A DNA stretch of 44,016 nucleotides from an uncultured Eubacteriales bacterium (GCA_900546695.1 URDX01000013.1:1-44016), one strand, 5' to 3'; shown: positions 1 to 7,727, counted from the stretch's first letter. A program made the numbers and translations. Notes: generated from the sequence alone by a model not told the origin.

Positions 1-1
1 C

Positions 2-1645
2 CAGGATGTCTGCTACGACTATTTGCACGAGACCTGCCCGGAAATTCCCATCCACTACGAGGGTGTTATCCACACAAAGCGCAAGGCTTACGATGTGGTC
101 TCCGACATGTACCCGACACACGCGCAGGTTGAGCGCGTCGGCATGGGCACACAGAGGGGTAAATGGTACAAGACGAAACCCTACTTCCTATGCGAATATG
201 TCCACGCGATGGGCTTCGGCCCCGGCGCGATGGAGGAATACTGGGACAGCTTCTATAAATACGACAATCTCATGGGCGGCTGCATCTGGGAATGGGCAGA
301 TCACGCGGTATATCACGCCGACGGCCCGTATGAATACACCTACGGCGGTGACCACGGCGAGAAGAAGCACGACGGCAACTTCTGCGTTGACGGTCTTGTT
401 CACCCCGACCGCACACCTTCGAGCGGCGCGCTTGAGATGCAGGCGGTCTATCGCCCCGTCAGAGCAAAGTACAACCGCGACGGCAGCTTCACCTTCACGA
501 ACACAAACCGTTTCCGCAGTTCGGGATATATCACAATCGTCCGTTCGATGACGGTTGACGGCATCGAAGGCAAAGAGAGGGAGCGTTTCTCGCTCGACAT
601 CGCGCCCTGCAAGAGCGAAAAAGTGACATTCAAAACAAAGATCCCCGCCGGCTGCGACTGCCGCATGAACTTTGAATATTTCGACGGCGACACTTTCCTC
701 GCGCGCGAGCAGGTTATAATAAAGAAAGAGCACAAGAAAGTCGCTCTGCCGACCGGCAGCAAATTGGAGTGCAAAGTGGGCAGAAACTCCGCAAAAGTCA
801 GCTTTGACGGCGGCTCGGTAAAATTCGACCTCAAGACCGGCGAGATAGCGTCCTACAAGCTCGGCGAAAAGGAGCTCATTAACCAGTCCCCCGCCGCGCA
901 CAAGGGCTTCATCCCGAACATCTTCCGCGCGATGCTCGACAACGACAGAGTTATCATTGCAAAGTGGGAAAAGGCCGGATACGACGACATAAAAGCTATT
1001 CCGCATTCAGTGAACTTCTCCTCGGCCAAGCACTCGGCGAAATTCACCGTTGACTTCAACCTCCGCTCGAAGAAGGGCGTTGTTGCAAAGGTCAATCTTA
1101 AATACACTGTTGACGCCGCAGGATGCATAAAAGTCGAGACGGTATTCAACTCGAAATCCCAGCAGAGAGCCGCTGCAGCTCTGCCGCGCTTCGGTCTCGT
1201 GTTTGAGATGCCGATGAGCTTCGAGAACATCGAATATCTCGGCTACGGTCCCGGTGAAAACATGATCGATTTCAGAGAGCACACGACATTCGGCACATAC
1301 AAGACCACGGTCAACGATATGGATGAGTTCTATATCAAGCCGCAGGATTACGGAGTGCGCACAGGCGTTCGCAAGCTCAGCATCACGGATGCCGACGGCG
1401 TCGGACTGATGATCTGCAACCCTGACAGAGATCTCAGCTTCACGGCGAGGCATTTCACGCAGGCTCTGATGCAGCGCTCGATGCACCGCGACGACCTCCA
1501 CTCCGAGAACACGACGGCAATCGACATTGACGGCTTCCTCAGAGGCACGGGCACCGGCAGCTGCGGCCCCGACGTTCTCCCGCAGTACACAGTTGACGGA
1601 CGCAAGGAGCTTGCATACAGCTTCGTTATCGTCCCGATAAAGTAA
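2..1645 (+). CDS. lacZ: Beta-galactosidase, GH2 family, C-terminal part (5' end outside window)
   Basis: This is the 3' portion of a LacZ-type glycoside hydrolase family 2 enzyme, which hydrolyses terminal beta-galactosides. The frame is open from the first base, so the true start lies upstream and the acid/base motif is not visible. The stretch CEYVHAMG (codons near 190-215) matches the LacZ nucleophile motif CEYAHAMGN, with the glutamate as nucleophile, followed by a typical GGCIWEWADH barrel strand. The remaining ~400 residues resemble the linking beta-domain and the C-terminal 'small chain' beta-sandwich, with the late YGPGE motif present. The gene ends at TAA and is followed 40 nt later by a strong terminator. 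Codon use is GC-rich like the chromosomal backbone, so this gene belongs to the host and not to the mobile element that follows. Galactoside specificity is inferred from family similarity. Confidence 0.92.
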   Translation, partial: QDVCYDYLHETCPEIPIHYEGVIHTKRKAYDVVSDMYPTHAQVERVGMGTQRGKWYKTKPYFLCEYVHAMGFGPGAMEEYWDSFYKYDNLMGGCIWEWADHAVYHADGPYEYTYGGDHGEKKHDGNFCVDGLVHPDRTPSSGALEMQAVYRPVRAKYNRDGSFTFTNTNRFRSSGYITIVRSMTVDGIEGKERERFSLDIAPCKSEKVTFKTKIPAGCDCRMNFEYFDGDTFLAREQVIIKKEHKKVALPTGSKLECKVGRNSAKVSFDGGSVKFDLKTGEIASYKLGEKELINQSPAAHKGFIPNIFRAMLDNDRVIIAKWEKAGYDDIKAIPHSVNFSSAKHSAKFTVDFNLRSKKGVVAKVNLKYTVDAAGCIKVETVFNSKSQQRAAAALPRFGLVFEMPMSFENIEYLGYGPGENMIDFREHTTFGTYKTTVNDMDEFYIKPQDYGVRTGVRKLSITDADGVGLMICNPDRDLSFTARHFTQALMQRSMHRDDLHSENTTAIDIDGFLRGTGTGSCGPDVLPQYTVDGRKELAYSFVIVPIK

Positions 1646-1684
1646 AAAGCCCCGACAGTTCGGCGGAACGTATAATAAAGCAAG

Positions 1685-1722
1685 AATCCTACCCACGGTT
1701 TTCCGTTGGGTAGGATTTTTTT
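1685..1722 (+). terminator. Rho-independent terminator of the beta-galactosidase gene
   Basis: A 15-bp stem (1685-1698 pairing with 1703-1717, one bulged T at 1707) with a TTTT loop is followed by a T run. It lies 40 nt after the stop codon and marks the last clearly host-type sequence before the mobile element. Confidence 0.9.
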
Positions 1723-1797
1723 GCTCTATATTGATGCGTTGCAAGAGAAGTATTATTTAAAATGTACCTTTGTGAGATAGGTAAACTGGAATTTGAA

Positions 1798-1836
1798 AAC
1801 CACGATTTCATAAGTGGTTACTGCCCCTCATAGGGC
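1798..1836. repeat. Two small hairpins at the left end of the element
   Basis: AACCAC (1798-1803) pairs with GTGGTT (1814-1819), and GCCC (1823-1826) pairs with GGGC (1833-1836). They lie in the 330-nt gene-free left end (1723-2050). The rest of that stretch is AT-rich and shows only the repeats listed separately. The function is unknown; recombinase or transcription-control sites are possible. Confidence 0.4.
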
Positions 1837-1927
1837 TTTAATAAAATCCTCCAAAACGCTTGAAAACAAAGGATTTATCGCAATGTGTCCGCCTTATCCC
1901 TTTATACGATTTCACTTGCGTTTATGC

Positions 1928-1963
1928 TTCCCTCGCCACCTCATAAGGGCAAAAATAAGGGAA
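1928..1963. repeat. Left copy of a hairpin-forming direct repeat (partner 9138-9177)
   Basis: TTCCCT (1928-1933) can pair with AGGGAA (1958-1963). The second half (1940-1965) matches 9153-9178 at 23 of 26 positions in the same orientation. The right copy has a longer stem (12 bp), so the left copy looks decayed. The two copies bracket all coding genes of the element. Confidence 0.6.
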
Positions 1964-1993
1964 GAAAAATCTGATAACAAGCTATAACAACAA

Positions 1994-2020
1994 GTGGCAA
2001 TCGGGAGACTGTGACATATG
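1994..2020. repeat. Inverted repeat matching the sequence upstream of the integrase
   Basis: The reverse complement of 1994-2020 matches 7787-7811 except for a 2-nt indel: CATATGTCACAGTC and then CCGATTGCCAC are shared. One copy lies about 30 nt upstream of tnpV and the other about 20 nt upstream of the integrase start. Both contain the GTGACAT word. Confidence 0.65.
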
Positions 2021-2050
2021 TGCGAATATATTATACTGGAGGATTTCAAG

Positions 2051-2428
2051 ATGGACAAGTACATTTATGATGAAAACAACGGTCTTTGGTATGAACTGCA
2101 AGGCGAATACTATTTGCCGTGCCTTAGCTTGCCACCCGAAGAAGAAAAGCCTATCGGGATATGGGGACAGCGGCACAAACGCTACCTGAAAGAACATAGA
2201 AAAGCAACCTACACAACACTTCTGACCAGCGGTAAGCTCAACACTTATCTTTCCGGCATCAACGAACAGGCGCAGGAACGCTTTGAACGGCTCATAGATG
2301 GCATGAAGCAGGCACAGGGTATCACGGAACAATTAAAGGCGGAAAACGCCTTAGAATGGGTCAGGAGAATGAATAACATACGGGCTTGTGCGATGGAGAT
2401 TGTGAATAAAGAAATCATCTTCGCATAG
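2051..2428 (+). CDS. tnpV: TnpV family transposon-encoded protein
   Basis: A 125-residue protein with the typical TnpV layout: a short N-terminal part with YELQGEYYLPCL, then GIWGQRHKRYLKEHRK, TTLLTSGKLNTYL, a helical middle, and the tail EWVRRMNNIRACAMEIV. TnpV was named on Tn4451-type elements. Its biochemical role is not established, but it travels with mobilizable elements of Clostridia. I chose ATG 2051 because GGAGG at 2038-2042 sits 8 nt upstream; an in-frame upstream codon has no comparable site. A terminator follows 22 nt after the stop, so it is a single-gene unit. Confidence 0.85.
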   Translation: MDKYIYDENNGLWYELQGEYYLPCLSLPPEEEKPIGIWGQRHKRYLKEHRKATYTTLLTSGKLNTYLSGINEQAQERFERLIDGMKQAQGITEQLKAENALEWVRRMNNIRACAMEIVNKEIIFA

Positions 2429-2449
2429 CAGACTGGCGGTAACGCAAAG

Positions 2450-2487
2450 CGAGGGGTAAAGGTGTAAATGCCTTACCCCTCGTATTT
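2450..2487 (+). terminator. Terminator downstream of tnpV
   Basis: CGAGGGGTAA (2450-2459) pairs with TTACCCCTCG (2473-2482), with an extra GG/CC inner pair, followed by TATTTTAT. The remaining sequence to the PadR promoter (2488-2614) shows no gene. Confidence 0.75.
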
Positions 2488-2614
2488 TATGACGAGAATA
2501 TGGCTTAACACAAGGCATTTGTGGGTTAAAAGCGTTACAGTAGAGAGATTATGCTGAAAACATAGGGTTTGGCAATCCAAAAGCAAACCTTTTATGAATG
2601 TTGTCTGTTGCCTC

Positions 2615-2663
2615 TTGACTTATATCGGCAATCTATATATAATTGATATGTAGACTGTCGATA
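2615..2663 (+). promoter_or_regulatory. padR promoter with a 16-bp operator-like inverted repeat over the -10 box
   Basis: TTGACT (2615-2620), a 17-nt spacer and TATAAT (2638-2643) form a good sigma-A promoter. Arm 2623-2638 and the reverse complement of 2648-2663 agree at 13 of 16 positions (TATCGRCARTCTAYAT), centred on the -10 box. PadR regulators commonly bind such dyads in their own promoters and repress, so autorepression is the simplest reading (inference). Confidence 0.75.
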
Positions 2664-2678
2664 CAAGGAGGGACATAT

Positions 2679-3026
2679 ATGGCAATTGATAAATCTCTGA
2701 TTTCAGGGAATACAGATATGCTGATTTTGAAGCTGCTTGAAAAACAAGATATGTATGGGTATCAGATGATAGAAGAACTTGCGAAGCAATCCGACCATAC
2801 TTTTGAATTGAAAGCGGGAACATTATATCCTCTGCTCCATCTCTTAGAACAAAAGCAGTATCTTGTGTCTTATGACGGAGAAACTGTTGCGGGGAAAACG
2901 AGAAAATATTACAGGATTACAGATGAAGGGAAAAGATTTCTTGTGGTGCGGCTGTCTGAGTGGGAAAGCTACTCTGCCGCAGTCAATAAGGTTTTGTCGG
3001 GGGGTGTTTTGCTTGCAGGAATATAA
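2679..3026 (+). CDS. PadR family transcriptional regulator
   Basis: A 115-residue winged-helix protein. It shows the PadR signature MLILKLLEKQDMYGYQM, then ELKAGTLYPLLHLLE (recognition helix region) and the wing GKTRKYYRITDEG. ATG 2679 has AAGGAGGG at 2665-2672, 6 nt away. It is the first gene of a PadR / HAAS-membrane protein / lipoprotein / KTR unit, and its stop overlaps the next start. In this regulator class the partner gene often encodes a membrane protein with a HAAS or 'permease prefix' domain, as here. It is probably a repressor of its own operon that responds to an unknown signal. Confidence 0.92.
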   Translation: MAIDKSLISGNTDMLILKLLEKQDMYGYQMIEELAKQSDHTFELKAGTLYPLLHLLEQKQYLVSYDGETVAGKTRKYYRITDEGKRFLVVRLSEWESYSAAVNKVLSGGVLLAGI

Positions 3027-4308
3027 TTCTCCCGAAGAATATATCAAGGATGTACAAAGATACATTCGTTGGAGCAGAGCAAAGGTTGTGGCAACAAGAG
3101 AGCTTTCTGACCACATAAACGACCAATACGATGCTTTGCGGGAAAACGGTCTGAATCAGAAAGAAGCAATGAGAAAAGCCATTGAAGAAATGGGCGATGC
3201 AGATGTAGTTGGGACAGAGCTTGATATTGTCCACCGCCCGAAAGTGAATTGGCTGTTGCTGCTCATAGCAGGCGTGTTGCTGCTGAGTGGTATTCTAATC
3301 TCTGCTATGCTAACCTCAATATCCCTGACCGTACCAAAGATAATCGGTATTGTGCTTGGAGTTTGTGTTGCTGCTTTTTTGTATTTTATTGATTACACTG
3401 TCTTAATTCGTTTTCCAAGAGCGTTATACGGACTGCTCTCACTGGCGGCAATCTTCGGGCTACTCTATGAATTATGGAACGGATTTGCACCGCTTGGATA
3501 CGGTTTTCTGTTCTACCTGCTGCTATGCTATCCGATTGTTTTGGTCGGAATCCTGTTTTATGAAAAGAACAGTGAAAGCGAGACAAAAATCATACATTAC
3601 TGGCTATATGCTATTTTTCCGCTGACTTTAGCGTTAATAAATCAAGCGTTTCCAGTTTTTGTGTTGCTGTTGGCTTGCGAGCTATTCATCTTTTGCTGCG
3701 GGTTAAAATTAAAATGGCTGAAATGGAATCGTGTTAATATCTTCGGTGTGGCTTGTATGCTGATTTTTCTTATTATCGGAGTGTACCTGTTAAGCCGCTT
3801 TTATCATCTTTTTCGTTTGCAGGAAAATACAGGATATTTACAACAGCTCGATTTCTTTTCGGTGTTTCGTGAAGCGGAGTTAATTGGAAAAAGCGGAATA
3901 CCTGTTGATGTGAAGGTAATGAGCTACTTCTATGACCACCCAATCACCCTGCTCCTGTACGAATACGGAAAATTTTCACTTGTATTTTTGCTGTTTGTAT
4001 TCGGGATATTGTTTGCTATCCTTTACAGGACTTCAAAAAAGCAGGATACAGAGGTTGGCAAACTTCTAACCAATACCGTGCTGTTGATTTATATTTTACG
4101 AATTGTTTTCACTGCCTTATCCGACATTGGGGTTCTTCCGAACTTCTTTATGTGCGTACCCTTCGTTGTAACAGGAGGAATGTTCATTATTTATGATATG
4201 GCACTTATTGGAATTATCCTATCAGTAAACCGCAATGAGAGCATTGCAAAGGATTGGATTAAATTAAAAAGCAAGCGTAACGCTGCTAAAAACGGAGGTC
4301 AACTATGA
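3013..4308 (+). CDS. HAAS / permease-prefix domain fused to an FtsW/RodA/SpoVE-like (SEDS) membrane protein
   Basis: Residues 1-70 form a soluble helical 'permease prefix' (HAAS-like) domain, with RELSDHINDQYDALRENG and EAMRKAIEEMGD, typical of proteins encoded beside PadR. About ten hydrophobic segments follow. The C-terminal half resembles SEDS glycosyltransferases: YDHPITLLLYEYG (D308 by my count) aligns with the catalytic-Asp loop and E-x-G of RodA/FtsW, and GVLPNFFMCVPFVVTGG aligns with the GLLPxxGxxLPFxSYGG motif. Start: TTG 3013 follows a G-rich site (GGGGGTG ending at 3006) by 6 nt and overlaps the padR stop; GTG 3004 is the alternative. The stop overlaps the lipoprotein start (ATGA), so the genes are translationally coupled. 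True polymerase activity is uncertain because other SEDS motifs are degenerate. Confidence 0.7.
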   Translation: MQEYNSPEEYIKDVQRYIRWSRAKVVATRELSDHINDQYDALRENGLNQKEAMRKAIEEMGDADVVGTELDIVHRPKVNWLLLLIAGVLLLSGILISAMLTSISLTVPKIIGIVLGVCVAAFLYFIDYTVLIRFPRALYGLLSLAAIFGLLYELWNGFAPLGYGFLFYLLLCYPIVLVGILFYEKNSESETKIIHYWLYAIFPLTLALINQAFPVFVLLLACELFIFCCGLKLKWLKWNRVNIFGVACMLIFLIIGVYLLSRFYHLFRLQENTGYLQQLDFFSVFREAELIGKSGIPVDVKVMSYFYDHPITLLLYEYGKFSLVFLLFVFGILFAILYRTSKKQDTEVGKLLTNTVLLIYILRIVFTALSDIGVLPNFFMCVPFVVTGGMFIIYDMALIGIILSVNRNESIAKDWIKLKSKRNAAKNGGQL

Positions 4309-4775
4309 AAAAATTCTTATGTGCTATTCTATTCTTGACGATGGTAATCAGTCTTTCCGCCTGCGGCGGTAAAGGCATTTCGACACTTGTGAAGCATTAT
4401 GGTCAGGAAAAGGTCGATGAAATGGAAATCGAGTGTACCGATGAAACACAGCTAAAGGTCGCAAATGACCTCATAGCAGAAGCAAAGGATATTATGTCTT
4501 ACTGCGGGTCAGGAGACGGTACGAATAAAAAGAACTGCGGTGCGTTAGAAAGATACTATTTCTTTGATGATAAGGCGGTTCGGGCAGATGTTTCGATAGA
4601 ACTTGTAACCACCAAACAGGAAAATGGGAAGGGATATATCTGGGTGAAATATTCAGCCGATTATTACGATAAGGATGATACTCTCATTTCTGGTAACGGA
4701 GAAGCATATTCACGTTGGGATATTGAACAGTTAGACGGAAAATGGACGGTAACGTTAATTGACGAAATACCGTAA
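4305..4775 (+). CDS. Small lipoprotein of the PadR operon
   Basis: A 156-residue protein with a classic lipoprotein signal: MKKFLCAILFLTMVISLSAC, with lipobox LSAC and Cys20. It should be lipid-anchored on the outer face of the membrane. The mature part is acidic, lacks repeats, and contains two internal cysteines (C29 relative to the anchor region, and the SYCGSGDG area). The fold was not recognised. Its start overlaps the stop of the SEDS-like gene by 4 nt, which suggests the two products work together at the cell surface, for example as an accessory subunit (inference). No known enzyme motif was seen. Confidence 0.8.
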   Translation: MKKFLCAILFLTMVISLSACGGKGISTLVKHYGQEKVDEMEIECTDETQLKVANDLIAEAKDIMSYCGSGDGTNKKNCGALERYYFFDDKAVRADVSIELVTTKQENGKGYIWVKYSADYYDKDDTLISGNGEAYSRWDIEQLDGKWTVTLIDEIP

Positions 4776-4789
4776 GGATTGGTGAGTGT

Positions 4790-4966
4790 ATGCAGAAACA
4801 AGCCGAATGGATACTATGTCCTGTTTGTGGCAACAAAACCCGTGACAGAATAAGATATGATACGGTCTTGAAAAACTATCCTCTCTACTGCCCGAAATGC
4901 AAGCAGGAAACGCTGATAGAAGCAGAGAACTTGAAAGTAACCGTTATAAAGAAACAGGAAAACTAA
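4790..4966 (+). CDS. Cysteine-rich KTR domain protein (58 aa)
   Basis: A short ORF encoding two CxxC knuckles: LCPVCGNKTRDR near the N-terminus and YCPKCKQETLI about 20 residues later. This is the pattern of the 'cysteine-rich KTR' proteins found on conjugative and mobilizable elements of Firmicutes. The four cysteines probably bind one zinc. It starts 14 nt after the lipoprotein gene, with a modest GGTGAG site, and ends just before a strong terminator, so it closes the PadR operon. Its function is unknown. Confidence 0.85.
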   Translation: MQKQAEWILCPVCGNKTRDRIRYDTVLKNYPLYCPKCKQETLIEAENLKVTVIKKQEN

Positions 4967-4980
4967 TCTCTATATGTATG

Positions 4981-5017
4981 CCGCCGTGTATGGGTAAAAC
5001 CATAGCGGCGGTTTTTC
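4981..5017. terminator. Terminator between the cargo operon and the relaxase gene
   Basis: CCGCCGT (4981-4987) pairs with the GCGGCGG side (5005-5011), continued by TATGG/CCATA around a GTAAAA loop. TTTTT follows on the plus strand. It lies between convergent genes, so it may also block minus-strand transcripts. Confidence 0.85.
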
Positions 5018-5022
5018 TTCGC

Positions 5023-6435
5023 CTATCGGCTGCCTCTGTCAAAGGATTTCTTTCGTGGTTTTTGCTGTCTGCCCTGCTCCTGCAACTGTCTGAGCCTGTT
5101 TCGGACGCTCTCCTTTTCGGGCGGTCTTGGCGGTCTGCTCTTTTGTTTCACCTGACGCTCCCCTTCGGCAAGGTCACGGTTGTATTGTTCCACAACGGCT
5201 TCCGCCTCCCGATAGGTCGCCATGAATGCCTGCACATCGGGATAACCATCCTCCCTGAGAATATCGGGGAGCTTATCCAGCCTGCGGTCAATTTCTTGCT
5301 CCGTCTGCTGTATCTGCTCGGTAAGGGCTTTGCGCTCCTTGCCCTTGAAAATCCCTGTTGTTTCTGCAAGCTGTGTTTTCAGCTTGGGCAGAATGTTGTC
5401 CTGCAAATTCCTAATCCCTCTTGCCTCATCCTGCACCCGTATCATTAGATTCCGCATGGTGCAGAACTCTGTCATATCAATATCCAGCGTGGGCTTCGGC
5501 GGTATCCCGTATTCACGGATAAGGTTTTGTAAAATGTCCTTCGCCTTGTTCACGATACGGCGGAACAGATTCGGCAGCCAGCCCTCGCTTTTAATGGATT
5601 GGCTAACCTTGTCGTGTATCTCGGTCTGCTTGACCTCCAAAATCCTTGCTTCGGATATTCCCGATACAAGTGCCATATCCGCCGTCCTGTTCCATTCCTG
5701 CCTTGCGGCATTGTCGGCTTTGATTTCTTCCTCTCTCGGATTGTGCTTGCCGATTTTCTTAGTGGGCAGGTACACGCTGTTTTTGTCAAATACCTTCAGG
5801 TGCTGTTCAGGGTTTTCAATATGGAGATTGATAAGGTTTGTATAATCCTCTTTTACCTCCCGAAGAAAAGGCTCTCTCTTGAAGCGGTCATCCTTTACGG
5901 TGAACAGATGGCTTTCGTAAACCTCTCCCTTTTTGATAATGGTACAGCCTTTTCTTATCTGCCCGTCCTCACCTGTGATTTCCTTCTTGGTGCGTACCCG
6001 CTTGCCTGTTTCGTCAAAGAATACGCTTCTTGTGGCAATCTTCACATCAGGCTCAGGAAGCAGCTTCCTTTCGCTGAAAATCAGATGAATGTGGTAATTG
6101 GTCTTGCGCTTATTGTGGTGCAATGCCGACACACATTCCACGCCGTACCGCCTGCGGAACTCATCTGTAAAATCCTCAAGCACCTGCTGCGGCTCGTACT
6201 GCGTGTAAACTTCGGGCAGGGCGATAATCAGCTCCCTTGCCTCAATACATTTCCCCTCTGCGCCGCTGCGCTGGAACTCCTGCCGGCTCTCCCTTGCGAG
6301 ATTATTCCAAAAGGCATTGTCGGCGGTGCGGTAAGTGGCGTACAGATTTTCCTGTCTTGCGTGGCTGGTGATATACGATATTCGTCCTTTGACATTAGGC
6401 AGCTTCGACATCTGTATGAAGCTGTGTCTTGCCAT
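5023..6435 (-). CDS. mobA: MobA/MobL family relaxase
   Basis: A 470-residue HUH-type relaxase that would nick the element at oriT and lead the strand during mobilization. The N-terminal ~200 residues hold the catalytic domain: ARELIIALP, then the three-histidine metal motif with H106, H115 and H117 in HHNKRKTNYHIHLIF, followed by SERKL. Candidate nucleophile tyrosines lie in the first 35 residues (SYITSHARQENLYATY). The middle and C-terminal parts are charged and helical, with likely coiled coil, and end in a basic tail. ATG 6435 has an AAAGGTTGG-like site. It is convergent with the cargo operon. Because no secretion genes are present, it must borrow a conjugation channel from a co-resident element. 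Confidence 0.92.
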   Translation of the reverse strand: MARHSFIQMSKLPNVKGRISYITSHARQENLYATYRTADNAFWNNLARESRQEFQRSGAEGKCIEARELIIALPEVYTQYEPQQVLEDFTDEFRRRYGVECVSALHHNKRKTNYHIHLIFSERKLLPEPDVKIATRSVFFDETGKRVRTKKEITGEDGQIRKGCTIIKKGEVYESHLFTVKDDRFKREPFLREVKEDYTNLINLHIENPEQHLKVFDKNSVYLPTKKIGKHNPREEEIKADNAARQEWNRTADMALVSGISEARILEVKQTEIHDKVSQSIKSEGWLPNLFRRIVNKAKDILQNLIREYGIPPKPTLDIDMTEFCTMRNLMIRVQDEARGIRNLQDNILPKLKTQLAETTGIFKGKERKALTEQIQQTEQEIDRRLDKLPDILREDGYPDVQAFMATYREAEAVVEQYNRDLAEGERQVKQKSRPPRPPEKESVRNRLRQLQEQGRQQKPRKKSFDRGSR

Positions 6436-6472
6436 AATCCAACCTTTCTTTAAAATATACCGTTCTCATTTT

Positions 6473-6650
6473 GCAACCGTCTTGACGGTTGCTGCTGTTT
6501 CGGCGGCTTTGCTGACGGAACAGCGCCGTATCAAAAGCGGCAGGGATTTCCTGCAAGCGTTGATACGGTAGCTCCCCGCAGGGGCGAAATACCCTGAGTA
6601 CAAATCGACAGATTTGTGCGAGGGGTGTATTTCGCTCTCAAACGCCGAGG
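6473..6650. other. Candidate oriT region upstream of the relaxase
   Basis: A gene-free stretch between relaxase and excisionase is dense in inverted repeats. GCAACCGTC/GACGGTTGC lie at 6473-6481/6484-6492. CCGTATCAA/TTGATACGG lie at 6526-6534/6560-6568 and enclose a GCAGGGA/TCCTGC pair. CCCC-GCA-GGGG lies at 6574-6584, and AAATC-GACA-GATTT follows near 6605. Relaxases of this family usually act on an oriT next to their gene containing such dyads. The nick site cannot be assigned from sequence alone. Confidence 0.55.
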
Positions 6651-6663
6651 GCTTTAAGAACGG

Positions 6664-6879
6664 TCAATTTACTCGGCGGACATCATTCTGATTGAGAAGA
6701 TTTCTGCCTTGATTGACCGTCATAAAACGCTCCAGCGTGTCCCTTCGGATAATGGTCTTGCGCCCTACCTTTAAGACAGGCAGCTTGCCCCAGTCCACCA
6801 ATTTCCGCATGGTGTTCCTGCCGATACCCGTACATTCGGCGGCTTCCTCGATGGTCATACCTATTTTAACTGCGTTCAT
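6664..6879 (-). CDS. xis: Excisionase family DNA-binding protein
   Basis: A 71-residue protein with a winged-helix/MerR-like excisionase domain: TIEEAAECTGIGRNTMRKLVDWGKLP, then LKVGRKTIIRRDTLERFM. Such proteins bend the element ends and direct the integrase toward excision. ATG 6879 is preceded on the minus strand by AAAGGAGG. Its promoter faces away from the XRE repressor gene and contains repeated TTGCAA words, so repression by the XRE protein is likely. In some elements this gene also drives relaxase expression, since mobA lies downstream on the same strand. Confidence 0.82.
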   Translation of the reverse strand: MNAVKIGMTIEEAAECTGIGRNTMRKLVDWGKLPVLKVGRKTIIRRDTLERFMTVNQGRNLLNQNDVRRVN

Positions 6880-6908
6880 TATCTCATCCTCCTTTTGAAA
6901 TACTTGTT

Positions 6909-7037
6909 TTGCAACTGTACAATCCTAATTATACTTATTTTGCAATCTCGTGTCAACCTGTTTTGCAACTGTTTAGGAATTTTTTTTAATATTTATCCCG
7001 TTTCAGGGTTGCAATCTGCATTTTGATGTGCTATAAT
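6909..7037. promoter_or_regulatory. Divergent xis / repressor promoters with four TTGCAA operator words
   Basis: Plus strand: TTGCAA (7009-7014), 17 nt, TATAAT (7032-7037), driving the XRE gene. Minus strand: TTGACA (complement of 6951-6956), 17 nt, TATAAT (complement of 6928-6933), driving xis. TTGCAA, itself palindromic, occurs at 6909, 6940, 6963 and 7009. The first and third lie in a longer shared context (TGTTTTGCAACTGT). One copy sits in the xis promoter spacer and one is the -35 box of the repressor gene. This is the layout of a lysogeny-type switch controlled by the XRE protein. Confidence 0.78.
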
Positions 7038-7061
7038 GATACTCGTCAGGAGGTGAAAACC

Positions 7062-7727
7062 TTGAAAAAAGAAATTGAATTCACCGCAAAACAAGTCGGT
7101 GAACGGGTAAAAGAGCGCCGAACAGAACTAAACCTTACCATGCCTGAGCTTGGAAAGCGTATCGGCGTAAACAAATCCACCATTCAGCGGTATGAAGCAG
7201 ACGGCGTTGACCCGAAGCGTACTATGATTATCAACGGTCTTGCCGATGCGCTGCTTACCACTCCCGAATGGCTGACAGGGCTTTCCGAGGAAAAGGAATA
7301 TGATGCCCGCACGCTCTGCCAAAAGGACATTGAGGAGCATATCAAAAAGTACCTTGATACGGTTTCCTCCACGGTCAGCGGAGAGCCGCACCAGCAGCTT
7401 CTTACCACCTTCCTCGGCAAGATGATTGACCTGTACTCGGTGCTGTGCCACTACTTTGCCAACGCTATGGCGGAGGTTGACCGTGTGGCGGAGGACGAGG
7501 GCTTGAAGCAGTCGATTATGCGGTATGCGATTGAGGTGGGCGCAATCGAAGAACGGGTCTACCGCAAAGAAATGGAAATACCTATCGAAGATATGAAGCG
7601 TTTTTTAGACGGAATTTTACATATCTACGATGAGGGACGCACCAAAGTATCTATGGGCGACCTCTTCGGGATAGTGACGGAAGCCGAAAACAGGCTTGCC
7701 GAAAAAGAAAATTCCGTGGCACCTTGA
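7062..7727 (+). CDS. XRE family repressor
   Basis: A 221-residue protein. The N-terminal XRE helix-turn-helix is clear: VGERVKERRTELNLTMPELG, GVNKSTIQRYEADGVDP, LADALLTTPEWLTG. The C-terminal ~140 residues are helical and acidic, and I could not assign them to a family. TTG 7062 is chosen as start because AGGAGGTG (7048-7055) lies 6 nt upstream; an in-frame ATG at 7026 would sit upstream of that site and inside the leader. It probably represses the divergent xis promoter and its own through the TTGCAA words, keeping the element integrated. No RecA-type autocleavage motif was seen. Confidence 0.88.
   Translation: MKKEIEFTAKQVGERVKERRTELNLTMPELGKRIGVNKSTIQRYEADGVDPKRTMIINGLADALLTTPEWLTGLSEEKEYDARTLCQKDIEEHIKKYLDTVSSTVSGEPHQQLLTTFLGKMIDLYSVLCHYFANAMAEVDRVAEDEGLKQSIMRYAIEVGAIEERVYRKEMEIPIEDMKRFLDGILHIYDEGRTKVSMGDLFGIVTEAENRLAEKENSVAP

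Noticed and set aside
188..1744. Long minus-strand ORFs opposite the beta-galactosidase gene
   Set aside because: They mirror the codon bias of a clear GH2 gene, have no ribosome sites and no recognisable domains.
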